A stretch of 64,000 bases of DNA from Hemibagrus wyckioides (lineage: Eukaryota; Chordata; Actinopteri; Siluriformes; Bagridae). This document shows positions 24,248 through 37,466 of this stretch, piece by piece. The notes beneath the pieces are model-generated. The model made no database searches and was not told the DNA's origin. It saw only the letters and a program-made list of their open reading frames with translations. Location of the stretch: contig NC_080722.1 of NCBI RefSeq assembly GCF_019097595.1, forward strand, positions 15,415,630 to 15,479,629, given 5' to 3'. Both the position numbers and the translations under genes were made by a program. How positions within the stretch are numbered: the first letter of the stretch is position 1; every line of letters starts with the position of its first letter.

Positions 24248-24748
24248 TATACAGCCAAAAGTTTGTGACCTCCATAACATATGTGCAGTTTGAACATCTC
24301 ATTCCAGATTAAGTCCCCCATTTTGCTGTTATAATAATCTCAACTCTGCTGGGATGGCTTTCCACTAGATTTTGGAGTGTGGCTGTGGGATTTGCCCAAT
24401 CAGCCACAGGATCAGTAGTGAGCTCAGGCACTGATGTCAGGCAAGAAGGCCTAGGGTGCACTCAGTGTTCCAGTTCATCCCAAAGGTGCTCAGTGGGGTT
24501 GAGGTCAGGGTTTTGCAGTTCTTCCACTCCAACCTTGGCAAACCATGTCTTCCTTTATGCAAGGGCATTGACATGCTTCAACATGTTTGGGCCTCTTAGT
24601 TCCAGTGAAGGAAAATTGTTATGTTACAGCATACAAAGGCATTCTTTACAATTATGTGCTTTCAACTCTGTGGCAACAATTTGGGAAAGACCCACATATG
24701 GGTCTGATTGTCAGGTGTCCACAAACTTTTGCATTTATAGTGTGTATA
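24248..24748. mobile_element. ~500 bp non-autonomous inverted-repeat DNA transposon
   Basis: Both ends carry the same motif in opposite orientation: AAAAGTTTGTG near 24257 on the left, and CACAAACTTTTGC near 24720 on the right, each bordered by TATA-type sequence. The interior (GATTAAGTCCCCCATTTTGC, CTTCCACTCCAACCTTGGCA, GGGCCTCTTAGTTCCAGTG) is a repeat I recognise as widespread in teleosts. A 126-codon frame across it is not a gene. Confidence 0.8.
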
Positions 24749-24749
24749 T

Positions 24750-26570
24750 TATTATATAATTGTCCCTATATACTATATCCCCTTTTATTCTCTGTTTAGA
24801 TCCTGCTTCTATTTGGCTCACACTCTCTAAGTTCTTGAGTTCATTCTATGCCAGCTCATTCCTTCAGGTTGACGTTTGAAGTGATAAAGGTCTTGTAATT
24901 TGTGCCTGTGTTCTCCCTAGGGCTGAGAGCTGTATTAAAGGGCCAGGATGATGACATTCTTTAGAAGTCCAGGCTTATGAATAATGCTACCTGGGGCCTA
25001 TGCTAGTTACTTAGCTTGCCAGACTTTTCTCAACACCCTTGCATATCGACTGCAATCAAGCCAGCTTTCTGGAGGGGAAGCACAGCAAGTCATAGACAAT
25101 TAACTCAGCACAAGCCTCTCTGGTCTGACTTACAGCATGCTAATTTAAAGGTGAGGATAGGGTATGCTGTTTCATTTGGTTTCAGTTTTCAGGCTCTTTT
25201 TTTCAGGCATTTTGTAGGCCTGGATATTGTTTAAAACACTTAAATCCTTTAATGTTTATGTGTGTCACAAATACTGCCGGAGGGACCTTTAACACGCAGA
25301 AGGTATTTTTTTTTTTTTAGTTTTAACCCTATGACACACCAACATAATGACACACATGCACTAATAGCAGGTTTTATGGATTTGTTCAACCCTGTTTCCT
25401 ATCTAATTGTAATAATATCCTTTGCAGTCTCTCTGTTTTTTTACTGTGAATGGGACACAGGTAAACCCTGGGTGGGTCCTTCCGTTACATGACATATTTT
25501 GAAACTATAGGCTTTGCTTTGTGTTCATATCTATAAGAGAGAAAAGGTATACTCTTTTATGCAATTCCTCTTGACTGAGTCAGTACTAGTGAAGGAAATT
25601 TGATACAGAATTAGAGCAGTTTGAAGTGACTAAGCCAGTGTTTTCCCTAACCTGTTTCTACAGCAAGAATCTGACTCTTGCTGATTTAATGGCCAGTCTA
25701 CACTCCATATCTTTCAATAAAATGATGCAACTACATTATCTCCTTAGAGAGAGGTTTTGTTTACTCTACCTAAATTTGCATTGACGTGTACTGGCAGTTG
25801 CGCAAATCTCTTTGGACTTACTGAACAAGTCTAAAGCGTTTGCAGTTTATCATTTCATTATTTGTCCAGAATAGATTTGAGTTGGCTTCACTCAATACAC
25901 TTTGATTGCCTCCTCCAGAGGTGCCATTTTCTCCTTTTTTCGTCTCTGGGAAACTACTACTACCTGAACCTAGACTAAATATATCAAACTGAACAAATCC
26001 CTACTAACCTGCCTAATGGTTTTAAGTTTTTTGTTTTCCATAAGCAATGATCCAAGTGTGGAGACTATACATTTGTCTAGAAGGAACTGCATCAGAACTT
26101 GTTGCCTTAAAATATTAATACAAGAGGCCACTGAATGTGTAATGACAAGGATAAGATTTGTTATTGTTTTAGTCTAATAGACTATCTACCAGAGCAAAGC
26201 TTCTTAATTTTTTCATGTCGCTTTCTCCTGGATGAGCTCCTTTATCCAAAATCTTTGCAATGTTTTTAATATGTGAAGTGGCTAGAGAGAATGTGGGAGA
26301 AATTCAAATACAGTCTGAAGAATGATGAGTGGAAAAACTGGTGGGTTGAGAAAAGTCACAGAATTCAAATAGTTTTTGTACAGATCCTAGCACCTATGTT
26401 CTCACCTTCCTCTTGGCCACAGAGACTCCTGCTGCATGGAGATTTTTTGCTCCATGTGATAAGGATTTATCACTTGTCAAATTCTGCAGATGGACTTTAC
26501 AGATGAATGTTTAGTGTGTCCTTCTGCTTGACAAACCTAGCTTTGCATGTGTAAAGAGAATCCATTACTA
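24750..26570. other. Intergenic desert, no supported gene
   Basis: AT-rich sequence with short anonymous frames only; no RNA gene or clear element seen. Confidence 0.6.
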
Positions 26571-26574
26571 TACT

Positions 26575-27010
26575 GCCAGGATTCTCAAATTCAGTCCTGG
26601 GGTTGTTTTCCAAGCACCTCACCATGGCAGAAATTACGTGGTCTTAAATGAATTGAAATGAACAGATTTAGAATGAATTCATATGAAGATATTTAAAAGA
26701 GTACAAATGCCTTCTCCATCACTAGACCTAACCTGCAAAGTGTATGTGTGTAGTGGAATGTTTTAATTAACTACAATTTTTAACTGTGTACAATATCAGT
26801 GAATTAAATACCCATGTATTCATCTAAGTAGAACTTTTTGGTGTTTTTTTTTTTTTTTTGTACTTTTCTACCCCATATTAAATACACCACTTAAGACCTG
26901 AGTCAGAAACTCAAAGCTTTGCTAATTACCCCAGGAGCTGGATCAGGTGTGATAGTGATGAGGAAAATGATACTCTTCATGGCACTTGAAGAGCCACTGT
27001 AGATCAGTAG
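26575..27010 (-). mobile_element. Possible hAT-like element (ends only)
   Basis: The left end (ATTCTCAAATTCAGTCCTGG) and right end (reverse strand CACACCTGATCCAGCTCCTG, then a GGTAATTAGC block) look like the two ends of a hAT-type repeat, with an AT-rich interior containing a T run at 26846-26860. Whether both ends belong to one insertion is uncertain. Confidence 0.4.
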
Positions 27011-27014
27011 AACC

Positions 27015-30000
27015 ACTGATCTACTGAATCAAGTGTTATTTTGTCTTTGGATATTTTGACAAACTGAGGAACCCCACCTTAAATCTATTTCCTTTCTGGC
27101 AACATTTTACCTCAGTCCCAGTGTGCAAGGCTGACTTATAAGGTGCCAATGGAATGGACCTGCATGCATGTGCTGTACACATTACTGCGGCATGATGGAT
27201 TCATCTCTGGTTTTGGAATGTAAAGAGAGAAAGAGACTGAGGAGAGGGAAAGAAGAGAGATTAAACCCATGCCCTTTTTGGTTTCTGGGTGTTGTAGGAT
27301 TGTTTCCAGTATAGTGAATACCTCATTGCAGGCAGGCATATTGAGGGATTATAGTTTCCTGACATGCCTATTGTCAGGAAAGGAATAGATTAAGCCTGCT
27401 CCACCCAAGTAAGCAAATGAAATCAAATAAAAACAAGAAAAGGCTGCATCAATGGCATCTTTTGGTCTAGCACACTCCACATCAACAAGGATCTTTCCGC
27501 AAATAACCTGTTACTTGACACTGACTAGGCCACCAAAAACAGTGCATCTGGAGAACAATAAACATGCTCACACAACATTATACCCTTAAACTGGTGCATC
27601 TTTTATATTCCATCACCAAGAGTTTACTGTTGCCATTGTTCAGCTTACAATGGAGCCACGTACATGCCACACAGTCATTTCCTCTCGTTGTGTAATGCTT
27701 TTCATGCCATTGATGTGTCATTTTATAATAATTCAATACTGTAGAAGGTCCACCTTTTGGTACTCAGTCCTCTGTGTGTGCACCATTCTTTTCAAAACTC
27801 TCTTGCTCTTTCTCTCTTAACAGTGTCCTGTGTGTGTCGCATGGGAGGAAACACCTTTGTCTGATTCCATTTATCTGGCAGGGTGCAGCATCAGAGCTTC
27901 AGTTTTTCCTTCTGCATAAAACCAGCCATAAATGTAGATTGCCCCAGGATCTCCTGGAAAACAGGTGCACTCACTGCTGTGTTTCAAATATACTGAACTA
28001 ATTCTGAAAAGTTCATGGCACCAATTCAATGCAGTTATTTCAGTTAGAATAGAGGGGAAATTACTGGGTTGAACCATGTTAAAGAAGAGCCCCACATGCA
28101 TATAGTGACCATTTTGTTGACTAAGCTAATATTTTAAGACCTAGACAGATACATAAATCAGCAAGGCTTTTTTTTTTTGCTTCAGCTTCTGTGATGCCTT
28201 TACAATAAAATGTTGGCTTTCCATTACTGTAAAATATGATCAAAGATGTTTTGTTGCATGTGGCTATATGCCTCTCAAACTCAGAATGTTTGTAAGGCTC
28301 AGATTTTATTTCAGTTTTATTTCATCTTCACGGCTTCCTGCGTTTACCAATAAAACCATTGCTGGCTTTTTGCATAGCTGTATTATGAAGTTCAGTTCTT
28401 ACTGAATCTATATAACTGTTCAATAAAATGAATCTAGCTGGAGAATCACAGCCTGTTGTATAAATTTTGCCTAAGTCATAAAATGTTGATTTATAGATTT
28501 AGTCCCACAGTGCTCTCTAATTCTGGGGGAATTGGGGCTGGTGGGAGGATTCTTCCCAGCATTCCACATGCCTCAGAGAACGTCCCAGCAACCCCTGCCA
28601 GGCCCAGCACTCTGCCTGCACCGGCCTCCTCCAGGTTTGACCTGAACTCAGCCTGCACTGAGAGAGAGCAAGAGCCATAGAAATTAAAACTGCCTTCCCA
28701 CAAGGCTACTCAACAGGCACCTCATTAAGCATCTTGCATTCCATCTGGGGGGAGAGGTTGGAAGGGGGAAAACAAATATCGAACACTCACACTTACACAC
28801 ACAACCCCAACACATTTAACAGTCATTTTGTTCCCCCAGCTTTGATGCCATGATGGTTCCTCGAGATGACTCTATCTCACCACATCAATAATAAATGTTT
28901 TACTTTGAACATTGATCAAAGAAAAAGTGAAACCACAGTTTTGCCTTAGCATTGTGGCATTGTATTTCACGTGAATTGCTTAACATTGTGTATCAGCTGG
29001 AAATTTGATGGAGGAAAACACATTTGTCTTAGTCAATAAGTTTTGCTTATTTAAGAAACAATCAGTGCAGTTGTTCCTTAATCTTGTTTTAACAGTGGCA
29101 CAAAATCTTGGCACTAAATGGTTTCGATTCTTAGGCACTGTTACTATTTTGTGTATTTTGGCTGGCAGTTGGTTAAAAACTTGTGGGATTTATTGTTATC
29201 TTAAAAGGAGCAAGAGAAATTAGAGCTTAAACACCATCAGCAACTAGTTTTTCAGTAATTTGAGAAAACACAGTGGAAATGCAATCACTTCAACAAAGGA
29301 AATAAAGAATCAGTCCTGTTGCCTGCCACAAATACTTTTGAGTTACACAACCACCAGCAGTGATCTTTTTGGAAATAAAATAGCTAAATAGCAGTAAATG
29401 ATCTTAAAGTGCTCAGTTAGAGGAAGTTGGTGGTTCCCCAATGAAAATACTGAATAAATGAAAAAATGATTAGAGAGAGTGTTCTGCAACATATGGACAT
29501 GTTTTGGATAACATCCACAACTAGTTGTCTCTGAAAACACCAGCCATAATATGCTTTTCTCTCTTGTAGTGTCTTGTTCCCACCACTGCACTTACACGTT
29601 GCTGCTAAGTCAGTACTTTCCCATGGATAGGCTCTAGTTGCCATCCAGATCTTTGACCCTTACTGAGGGGCTAATTAAACAAGTAACAAGATTGAACATG
29701 TCAGAACCTGGGGAGCATGATATTTGGAGCTATTATTCTGCCATAAGAGTCTCAGAAAGGCTGGGAGATGTGGAAAGTAATGCAAGCACCTATATGTTAA
29801 GATTACCTCGTGCTATAGATCTGAATATATAAATAAACCATGTTGTAACTTCATTTGGAAGCAGTCCATAATCATGTCCCACATGGCCAATTTTAAAAAC
29901 AAATGACTTAGAACCTTCTGGACAAGCAGTATCTCTCGAAAGCACCAGTGTAATTTCCACTGATTTTAAGGGATCCGTTTGTTTTTTCTCTTTATGTGTG

Positions 30001-33000
30001 AGGGGATAAAACAATACAGCTTATGAGCAACATTACTTAAGCTGACAGCAATTGTCTGTAAATGACATGCTTCCATGCCCCCTGATTACTCAAATTAATC
30101 TCAAGCTTAAGAACTCCAATGTTCAATGGCCGTGCCAAAGAACAATACTAGTCTGGTGGGAAGCCATTTGGAAGTATATTATGAAAACTCTTGTCCCAAC
30201 ATTAACCCTCAAAATAACCCTGAACTAAAAACTGAACAGCACAAAACTTCTCCAACTTGATACTCTAATTAGTATGAAAAATGTATGTGAAATACAAGTT
30301 CAAATAAACCTGCTAAATGAATGCTGTTTTGTTTTCAGTCCCTTCTTATGGTCCCCCAATTAGTTATAGTAATACCCTGCACCTTGGGGGAAACTCCCCA
30401 AGTATTTAATGGAAATTTTACGTATCAGTGTCCATAAATATGTATTGTTGCTAATAAAATAATATACAGTAAATGTTTATAAACGCAATAATATGAAAAA
30501 AGACCAGCTGGATCAAAGAGATGTTGTTGAAATTTATTGTTAAGTAGTTCTGAGAATGTAAGTACTAACAGGTCTGTCTTGCCACACAAATCATAATGAT
30601 GGGGATCTTGAATACAGCCTGTACTAGTAGAATGAATACTAGCATGCTATCATGGATTAGTAAACACTGAAATCTCTACACTTTGTTTTTCCCAATACCT
30701 ACACATAAGTCAGTTGAAGTTGCCAGGAGTGGAATTAACCCCATAGACTGTCAATTGGCTCAGCCTCACTCAGAGAATATATATAGTGGGCTGGGTCAGA
30801 TGCAGTTCCAAGATTTCTTGGAAAAGAAAATAACTGATCCAGTGATGAGGAGAATTCCGTTTTCTTTCCTTGATCTCCAGACCTCAAATATCTGCTCTAT
30901 GAGTGATAAAACTTGACCCAGAACACATAATTGCCTTTGACAATAGGTGCTGTTTTTAATTTGGGTGGAATTTTTTCTCATTACAACTTAAAACAAATGA
31001 AAATAGAAATCAAGCCTCTTTCAGAATATGGTCATGGTATAATTATTCAATCATTAATCAGTACTATAGGTTTACTAGGTAAACCACAGTCCAGAATGAG
31101 GCTTTTCTGTATACTGGAACTTATGGGCAGGCATTAAAACTAAAACACATCTTGTCATGATTAACATAAAGCACCTGTATCTACTTTAGTGATTATGTCT
31201 ATTCCATTTGTTCCATGCTATACAGCTATTCTTGAATGATCTAAAATGAAGGCTAGGCATAAAACAAAAAATTAGCAATGTACGTTTATTTAATTACATG
31301 TACTGGAATACGTGATACATTGTTATCAGAAAAAATGAAGATAAGGGCTTTGGTTGGATGAGAAAGATTCTCCGTTGCCACGCAGATTAAAAGTAATGCA
31401 GGAAGAATTTGAACTGAGTCAGTGATGCTTTGCCCTCTCATCCATCACTCTTCAAAGAGTTGTTTGAGTGACAGCACTTTGGCAGGAACATTGGAAAATT
31501 AATGGATTGTGTGATTGTTTTGGGGATATTGACACACACACTCATTGTCATAATTTAGCCACTGACCACAACTACATACCTCAGGGCCCCAAAGAAAACC
31601 CAGGAAAGTAAAAAGGAGCGGATTTCAAAACAAAGTCTGACAAATGCAGGAAAAGACAAGGGAAGCAAATCTTTTCATGCATAGAACAGCTAAAGTGGGC
31701 ACTGACTTATGGAGCTTCCTGTGGCCTTGCATGGCTGCTGGTACTCTGTACACTTCCTCCACACTTGAGAAACAACTTATTGAGGAATTCTAGTTGTACT
31801 CCCTTTTATCAGATGTAAACTGTTGCCAAGCATACTCTGCTTGGTTCCCCGATTTACACATGTGACTATTCCTGAATAGGCATAGACTCAACATGCCCTT
31901 ATTTAGGAAAGCAGAATGAGTGAGTGAAAAAAAAGATGGGATAAGTGACTTTGACAGACACTCAGCGTTTATTGCTTCGTTCTTGACCTCCACACTTCAC
32001 AGGTCCTGCGACTCTCATTGAGGATTATGTGATGGCGTACTGCAAGATTAAATTCTAATGGGCTTCATGACACTGCCAGGTCTATATCTCATTGTTTCAT
32101 ATATCTCATTGCTTCATGATTCATCTACACACATATGCGGACTTGTGGGATTTCTGAAGTCACGGTGCATATATGGTAGTCACCCTTCACCTCAGGTCAT
32201 GCTAATCGCCACACTGGTGCATTCCTGCTGTACCCCAGAGATGGACCCAATCACTGCCGTGCTGCTGTGATCCTGAACAGCCTTGTCCCATGTATCACAG
32301 ATATAGAGGGGCCACTGTCTCAATAAATTCCCCATCCACTAAGACAAGGGCTTAGATTGAAATGACTCAATCATGTTTGCTTAAATCCATGCCACATGGT
32401 TTTAGAGTGACATTCTGGGCCTCTTTAATATGTTGATTTTGGTCTGATGTGGGGTTCACTTGAACAAAATAATTATAGGAACATTATAAGTATGACCATC
32501 AGCCAAAAATGTTATCACACATCTTTATCTGACCTTTAATTGTTACACACTGTACACTGTATTTTGTTAATGTGTAGTTAATTGTAGGAATTGTTATTTT
32601 ATAGTCATGTTGAAATTTAGGTCATTTAATATCTTACACGTGGTCCCTAATATACAAGTGAAATCCTGACAGGATCTGGCAGGCAGTAACGTTAAAGAGT
32701 AAGAGAGCAGAGATCCAAAGGAGGAGGCACAGCTGCTTGTAACTGGATTTATCCCCTACATATGGAGCCAGAGCTCTGCTCATCCCTAGCCTGGCTTGGT
32801 TCTTCCCCAGTTCTTTCCTGCCTTTATTAGATTAGGCTTGTACCTGTTCGTCCTGTGTGCAACACATGAAAGTGGTTACAAAGTGCACAATTAAGTCCAT
32901 GGTTCCAATCAGAGCTCAGCTGGAATGAAGACAACAAGTCTGATCTGAGATCTCAGGAATACTGATGCTCCGGATATGTCAGATACAATCATGAGTGCCT

Positions 33001-33100
33001 GGGTCATACAAAAAACATCACACCACACATACACACACACTTGGCCTATGCCAATTTTTTTCAGGTTAACCTGTTAAAGTATGCCATAAATATAGTGATA
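27015..33100. other. Intergenic desert, no supported gene
   Basis: Mostly AT-rich. Contains a perfect hairpin at 27355-27381, a GC-rich island at about 28495-28680 and a high-complexity block at about 32640-32960. Open frames occur on both strands without recognisable domains. Confidence 0.55.
27355..27381. repeat. Perfect 10-bp hairpin with 7-nt loop
   Basis: TTTCCTGACA, a TGCCTAT loop, then TGTCAGGAAA, the exact reverse complement. It is too short for a microRNA precursor. It could be a palindromic protein site (TTCC/GGAA cores) or chance. Confidence 0.9.
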
Positions 33101-33109
33101 CTTTGTTGT

Positions 33110-34460
33110 TAACTGTCACGTATCAGTTGGATGCAAATATAGAGATTTTCAGTGCTGAACAAACTACTAACCAACTGGAATTGTATTCAAAGAAAGCAAA
33201 CATAAATATTAACATACGGAAATACTCAACAGCTAGATCAGGCCTAGGTCCAACAAACACATAGGTTTCAAACAGAAGCCCAAGTGTACCAAATATCTGG
33301 GCATGTCTCCCGACATAGCTACACTCGAACGGGCCTGGAACTCTTGGTTGAGCAAGGTTCACGGCATGACTGGGGGAGTGGGGAACACAAGAAGTGAGCG
33401 AAGAACATGGCAAGAGCCAAGGGGGGAGCAAAGATTATGCTAAGGCCCAAGGGCGAAGCAAGGAGGACAACAAAGCATGGTGGCCAGAGCCACGTCCTTT
33501 TCTAGGCAAGGCGGCCAGAGCACCATCCTCAGCAAGGCAAGGCGGCCAGAGCGCCATCCTCAGCCAGGCAAGACAACCAGAGTGACAAACTCAGCCAGGC
33601 AAGGTGGCCAGAGTGATAAACTAAGCTAAGCAAAGTGGCCAGAGTGACAAACTCAGCCAGGCAAGGTGGCCAGAGTGACAAACTCAGCCAGGCAAGGTGG
33701 CCAGAATGACAAACTCAGCTAGTCAAGGTGGCCAGAGCGACAAACTCAGCCAGGCAAGGTGGCCAGAGTGACAAACTAAGCCAAGCAAAGTGGCCAGAGT
33801 GACAAACTCAGCAATTCAAGAGGGGACAGCATAGTCTTCAGCCAAACAAGGGGGAGATCTTCAGTTGTGCAATGAGGCAGAGCAACTACTTCAATGGGGC
33901 AGTTTGTGGAGGTAACATCCTCAGTATGGCAGGGAGGTCCCTGCAGAGCAGGGATGTAAAGCAATGTCCAGTGTGAGGTAGGGAGAGTGGGTAATAGCTC
34001 TTATCCAGGTGGGTGCCCCAACCCCACCTGGGGAATCACCTGGGTGAATCCTGCAAGCAGAAAGCTGCCCTCAAGCTTGGCAGTGAACTGGTCAAGGAGA
34101 GCCTCTTGGGGCACTTTTGGTCCTCCTGGAACTGCTTGTCCTGTTCTGTCCAGCACTACCAGAATTCATCTGCATCCATGTTTTGTCTAGCTTTTTGTCA
34201 CATATAATTTCTTTTAATTTACTGTGCTGTAAACAAACAAACAACAGGAACAGTGATCAAAGAAAGCAAAAGGAAATACTAACATACAAAATACTCTAGA
34301 TCAAGGCTGGATCCAACAAAAAGATTCAGTGTGAAAAACAGGAACTTAAGCAAGGTGATAACTAATCAATAAACACAGGTGAGCACAGTAAACAAAGGAA
34401 ATGAAACATACAACCAAAGAAGACTTTAAGTCAAATGTGCAGGGTTGCCCTCTGGTGGTC
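33110..34460. repeat. Unclassified composite repeat with minisatellite core
   Basis: The segment holds a 31-bp minisatellite (33455-33825) and GC-richer sequence to about 34190. It is bordered by two related, same-orientation stretches at 33188-33262 and 34257-34325. Short stretches read TGTCACGTAT near 33115 and GTCACATATA near 34197. The arrangement suggests a mobile element or a duplicated locus. No transposase or reverse transcriptase is seen. I do not recognise the family. Confidence 0.55.
33455..33825. repeat. 31-bp minisatellite, ~12 diverged units
   Basis: The unit contains CAGCCAGGCAAGGTGG followed by CCAGAGTGACAAACT, total 31 bp. Units at the left are more diverged (CGGCCAGAGCRCCATCC variants) and central ones are nearly identical, which is a sign of recent homogenisation in the middle. 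Frames through it are repeat artefacts. Confidence 0.9.
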
Positions 34461-34464
34461 TGGC

Positions 34465-35130
34465 AAGGAAGTGACCCAAATGTCTTTGACAATAATAGCA
34501 TGGAAATTTGACATTCAAACCTCTTTCCTGAACTTTGCTTCTGACACTTTACTTCTGTAATGAGATATGCACCTCTTGGCAAATTTAAAGAATGGCCAAG
34601 ATATGTTCACCAGTCAGTTCTGTGGATTTTCTGAGGATATATAATAACAGGAAGTGTGGCTTCATTGCCGTGTACAGCTCTCTAAGGTTTTATAGGCCTG
34701 TAAAAATCCTTGTATTACACTGAAGCAACACATGTATTTTGCATGAGCTTGCAGGCAGTGGTTTTATAGTAAATCATGAATCTTTAGAAATCCAGATTGA
34801 CTTTGAATGATGGAAGACCATTAACACTTTAATTTCCATAATGTGGCCTTCTGTAAATGTAATGTAATGCATGTAAAATACAGCTTTTTGTGTACAAAGC
34901 TTGAATATATCTGTTGAAATAAAAATATTAATTTAACAATAAATTCCCACAATTCTATCTACTACACTGTCCTTAAATGAAACTAGCTATATAGAGGAAT
35001 TACAATAGAATTTCACTTGACTTGAAATGCCATCTACTTGCATAGTTATGTTTCTCTGTGTTCTAAGACTTTTATCATATACTTTATCTACTGTTCTTGT
35101 TCTTCTCTATCTCACTTACAGATCTTACAC
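34465..35130. other. Intergenic AT-rich sequence
   Basis: Nothing recognisable; short AT-rich stretches and no coherent frame. Confidence 0.6.
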
Positions 35131-35133
35131 ATA

Positions 35134-36317
35134 CAGAGCCTTCTGAAAGTATTGAAACAGCTAGGCCAGAGAACTGTCTATGAGTGAAAAGTATGCCATT
35201 TTAAAACTTTGAAAAGATGTAAAATTGATCAGGGTCAATGCACATGCATTGAGCATAGCCAATACAACAATTATCCTGAAATGTCCTGTAAAAGAAAGAA
35301 AGAAACCACTGGGGTACTAACAGACATCCAACTGGTCAGCCAAGAAAACCAACAGCAGAAACAGCAACAACTGTGAGGAAAAACCCCAAGACAACAGTCA
35401 GTAACATCACCAACAACCTCCACTGGAGAGGGGTGAAGATATCATAATCCATCTTTTGAGAGAAAACTTTAGGTACAGATATATTGAAGTTATACCACAA
35501 GATGCAAACCACCTATAAGTAAGAATTAGAAGGCCAGATAGGAAATCATACACAAGTACAGAGATGAGTCCCAAAAGTTCTGCAACCAGGATTAAACTCT
35601 ACTCAAGTGAAGGCCAAAGTGTGGAGAAAGAAAGGAGGATCTGTTCATGATCCAAAACATTCAAGCTCATCTGTCAGGCATGGTTGAAGTGTTGTCATGA
35701 CTTGGGTTTGCGTGGTTGTTTCGGGAACAGGCTCACTAATCTTTATTGATTGTGTAACTCATGATGGTAGCAACAGATTAAATTCAGAAGTCTACAGAAA
35801 CATTCTGTCTGCCACTTTACAGACAATGCATCCAGTCTAATTGGGAGAAACGTTCATCATGTAGCAAGAGAATAACTCAAAACACACTGCCATCAAAACA
35901 AAGGGACTTTATCTGGGGGAAAGTGGAAAGTTACATTGGCCAATTCAATCACCAGATCTTAACTCAATTGAGCAACATTTCACTTACTGAAGATAAGGCT
36001 GAAGAGAGAAAACCCCAAAACAAACAACAGCTGAAAGAAACTATGAAACACAAAATAAAAATACAACAGTTTGGTGATGTCAGTGGGCTTATTTAATTTA
36101 GTTTGCTATAAGAGTATCTGTTCCTACACTTTTGCTAACCTAAGACATGGGTGGGCTTGTACCAAAGCTGCTGTGTTCTACAGTGTCCAACAAATCAGGA
36201 AATTAAAGCTGAAATTCTGATCTATTGTGTTAATCTTTTGATCTAAACCTAAATGTCTTCAAATGTAAAAGCAACAGATTTGGAACCTTGGTGTTCCAGT
36301 AATTTCAGAATGGATTA
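35134..36317 (+). mobile_element. Tc1/mariner-type transposon relic with both ends
   Basis: About 1.18 kb. The left end CAGAGCCTTCTGAAAGTATTG is matched by the right end read in reverse (TTCTGAAATTACTGGAAC). In both ends 7 nt separate TTCTG from a flanking TA, as expected for TA target duplication. The interior translates in fragments as a Tc1-like transposase: a GSLIFIDCVTHDG stretch near 35730, QENNSKHTA near 35875 (catalytic Asp position now Asn) and PDLNSIEQHF near 35955. Stops and frameshifts make it inactive. Confidence 0.85.
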
Positions 36318-36439
36318 TAAATGACAATGGTGAAAAAGAGTTAAATTTCCTGCTCGAAAAAGCAGCTGACCCAAAGCCATAATTTAGGACATAATTTATT
36401 TCTGCACCTCTTAGTGTCCTGTCCTGATATTTCTACTCA

Positions 36440-36499
36440 TCTCTCTCTCTCTCTCTCTCTATCACACACACACACACACACACACTCTCTCTCTCTCTA
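36440..36499. repeat. Compound (CT)n-(CA)n-(CT)n microsatellite
   Basis: A CT block, an AC block and a second CT block in tandem over about 60 bp. Confidence 0.95.
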
Positions 36500-37439
36500 T
36501 AGACATTGTGTCATGTTTCACAATTTCAGCAGACTAAGAATTTGTCTTATCATGTGTGTCTTGTTATTCATCATTGGTGGAAAATAATCCCAGCTTTCAT
36601 TTTTAATACATTTTTGACCAAGACAGATTAATTACATGCAGATTTCCAAGCCAAGAAGAAAAGCAAATCTAAAACCAGACAAATAAAACTAGAAGATTGC
36701 TAAAATGGGGAATTGCTGAAAACAGACACTTTTACATATTCTCATGTTCTCTTAACCAAACATTACAATGCTCTATTAGACATGAAACTCTGAGGAGGTC
36801 CTCTGATACCTATTGTAAATTTATGTTGTCATCTACATGACATAAAACCACCATGAGTTCCATACCAAATTGCATTGTCCTCCTTGAGTTATGGGCTAAA
36901 ACTTGATACCATGGCTTACTCATGATGCAGGTTTATGTCAAAAAAAAAAAAAAGTTAAACCACAACAGATGATTCATGTAACTGTTTTTTTCTTGTCGTC
37001 ACATCATTTTTAGATTTAGAAATAAATTTAGATGGAACATGATAAACATTCTGTTTAGACATTATCTATTAGACATACAAATTGACACTAAATAATGATA
37101 CAGATGTTTAGCATATAGCAATGTAAATGTAATCAACTTCAACATGCATTCCCTTCGGTATGTTTATTATTAGAATGGAAAGCAGGCTATCAATAGGACA
37201 CAGTAAAGATATATGTGTACAATACATCTAGTCTCTAAATTGCATTGAAACTCAGCCATATGGCCAAACTATTCTCCCAGATGACTCCTGCAGTTTCAAA
37301 TGTGCCATGATGTAATGAGATAAATTTTTATAGAAATGTCACTTGAATGGAATGTATTTTTGGAGATGCATAGTTCAGCCCTTCACATGTGCAGATTAAA
37401 ATGCAAACATTTTATTTAGAAGCTAGAATGGGATGGGGT

Positions 37440-37466
37440 AATATATATATATATATATATATATAT
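37440..37466. repeat. (TA)n microsatellite
   Basis: Uninterrupted AT dinucleotide run of about 27 bp. Confidence 0.95.

Noticed and set aside
24379..24759. 126-codon frame
   Set aside because: Lies entirely inside the non-autonomous transposon and shows no protein family.
27216..27232. TGGAATGTAAAGA, identical to the 5' part of miR-1/206
   Set aside because: The rest of the mature sequence does not match and no hairpin partner arm is visible nearby; coincidental.
33394..33585. 63-codon frame through the minisatellite
   Set aside because: Repeat-driven; different units break the frame.
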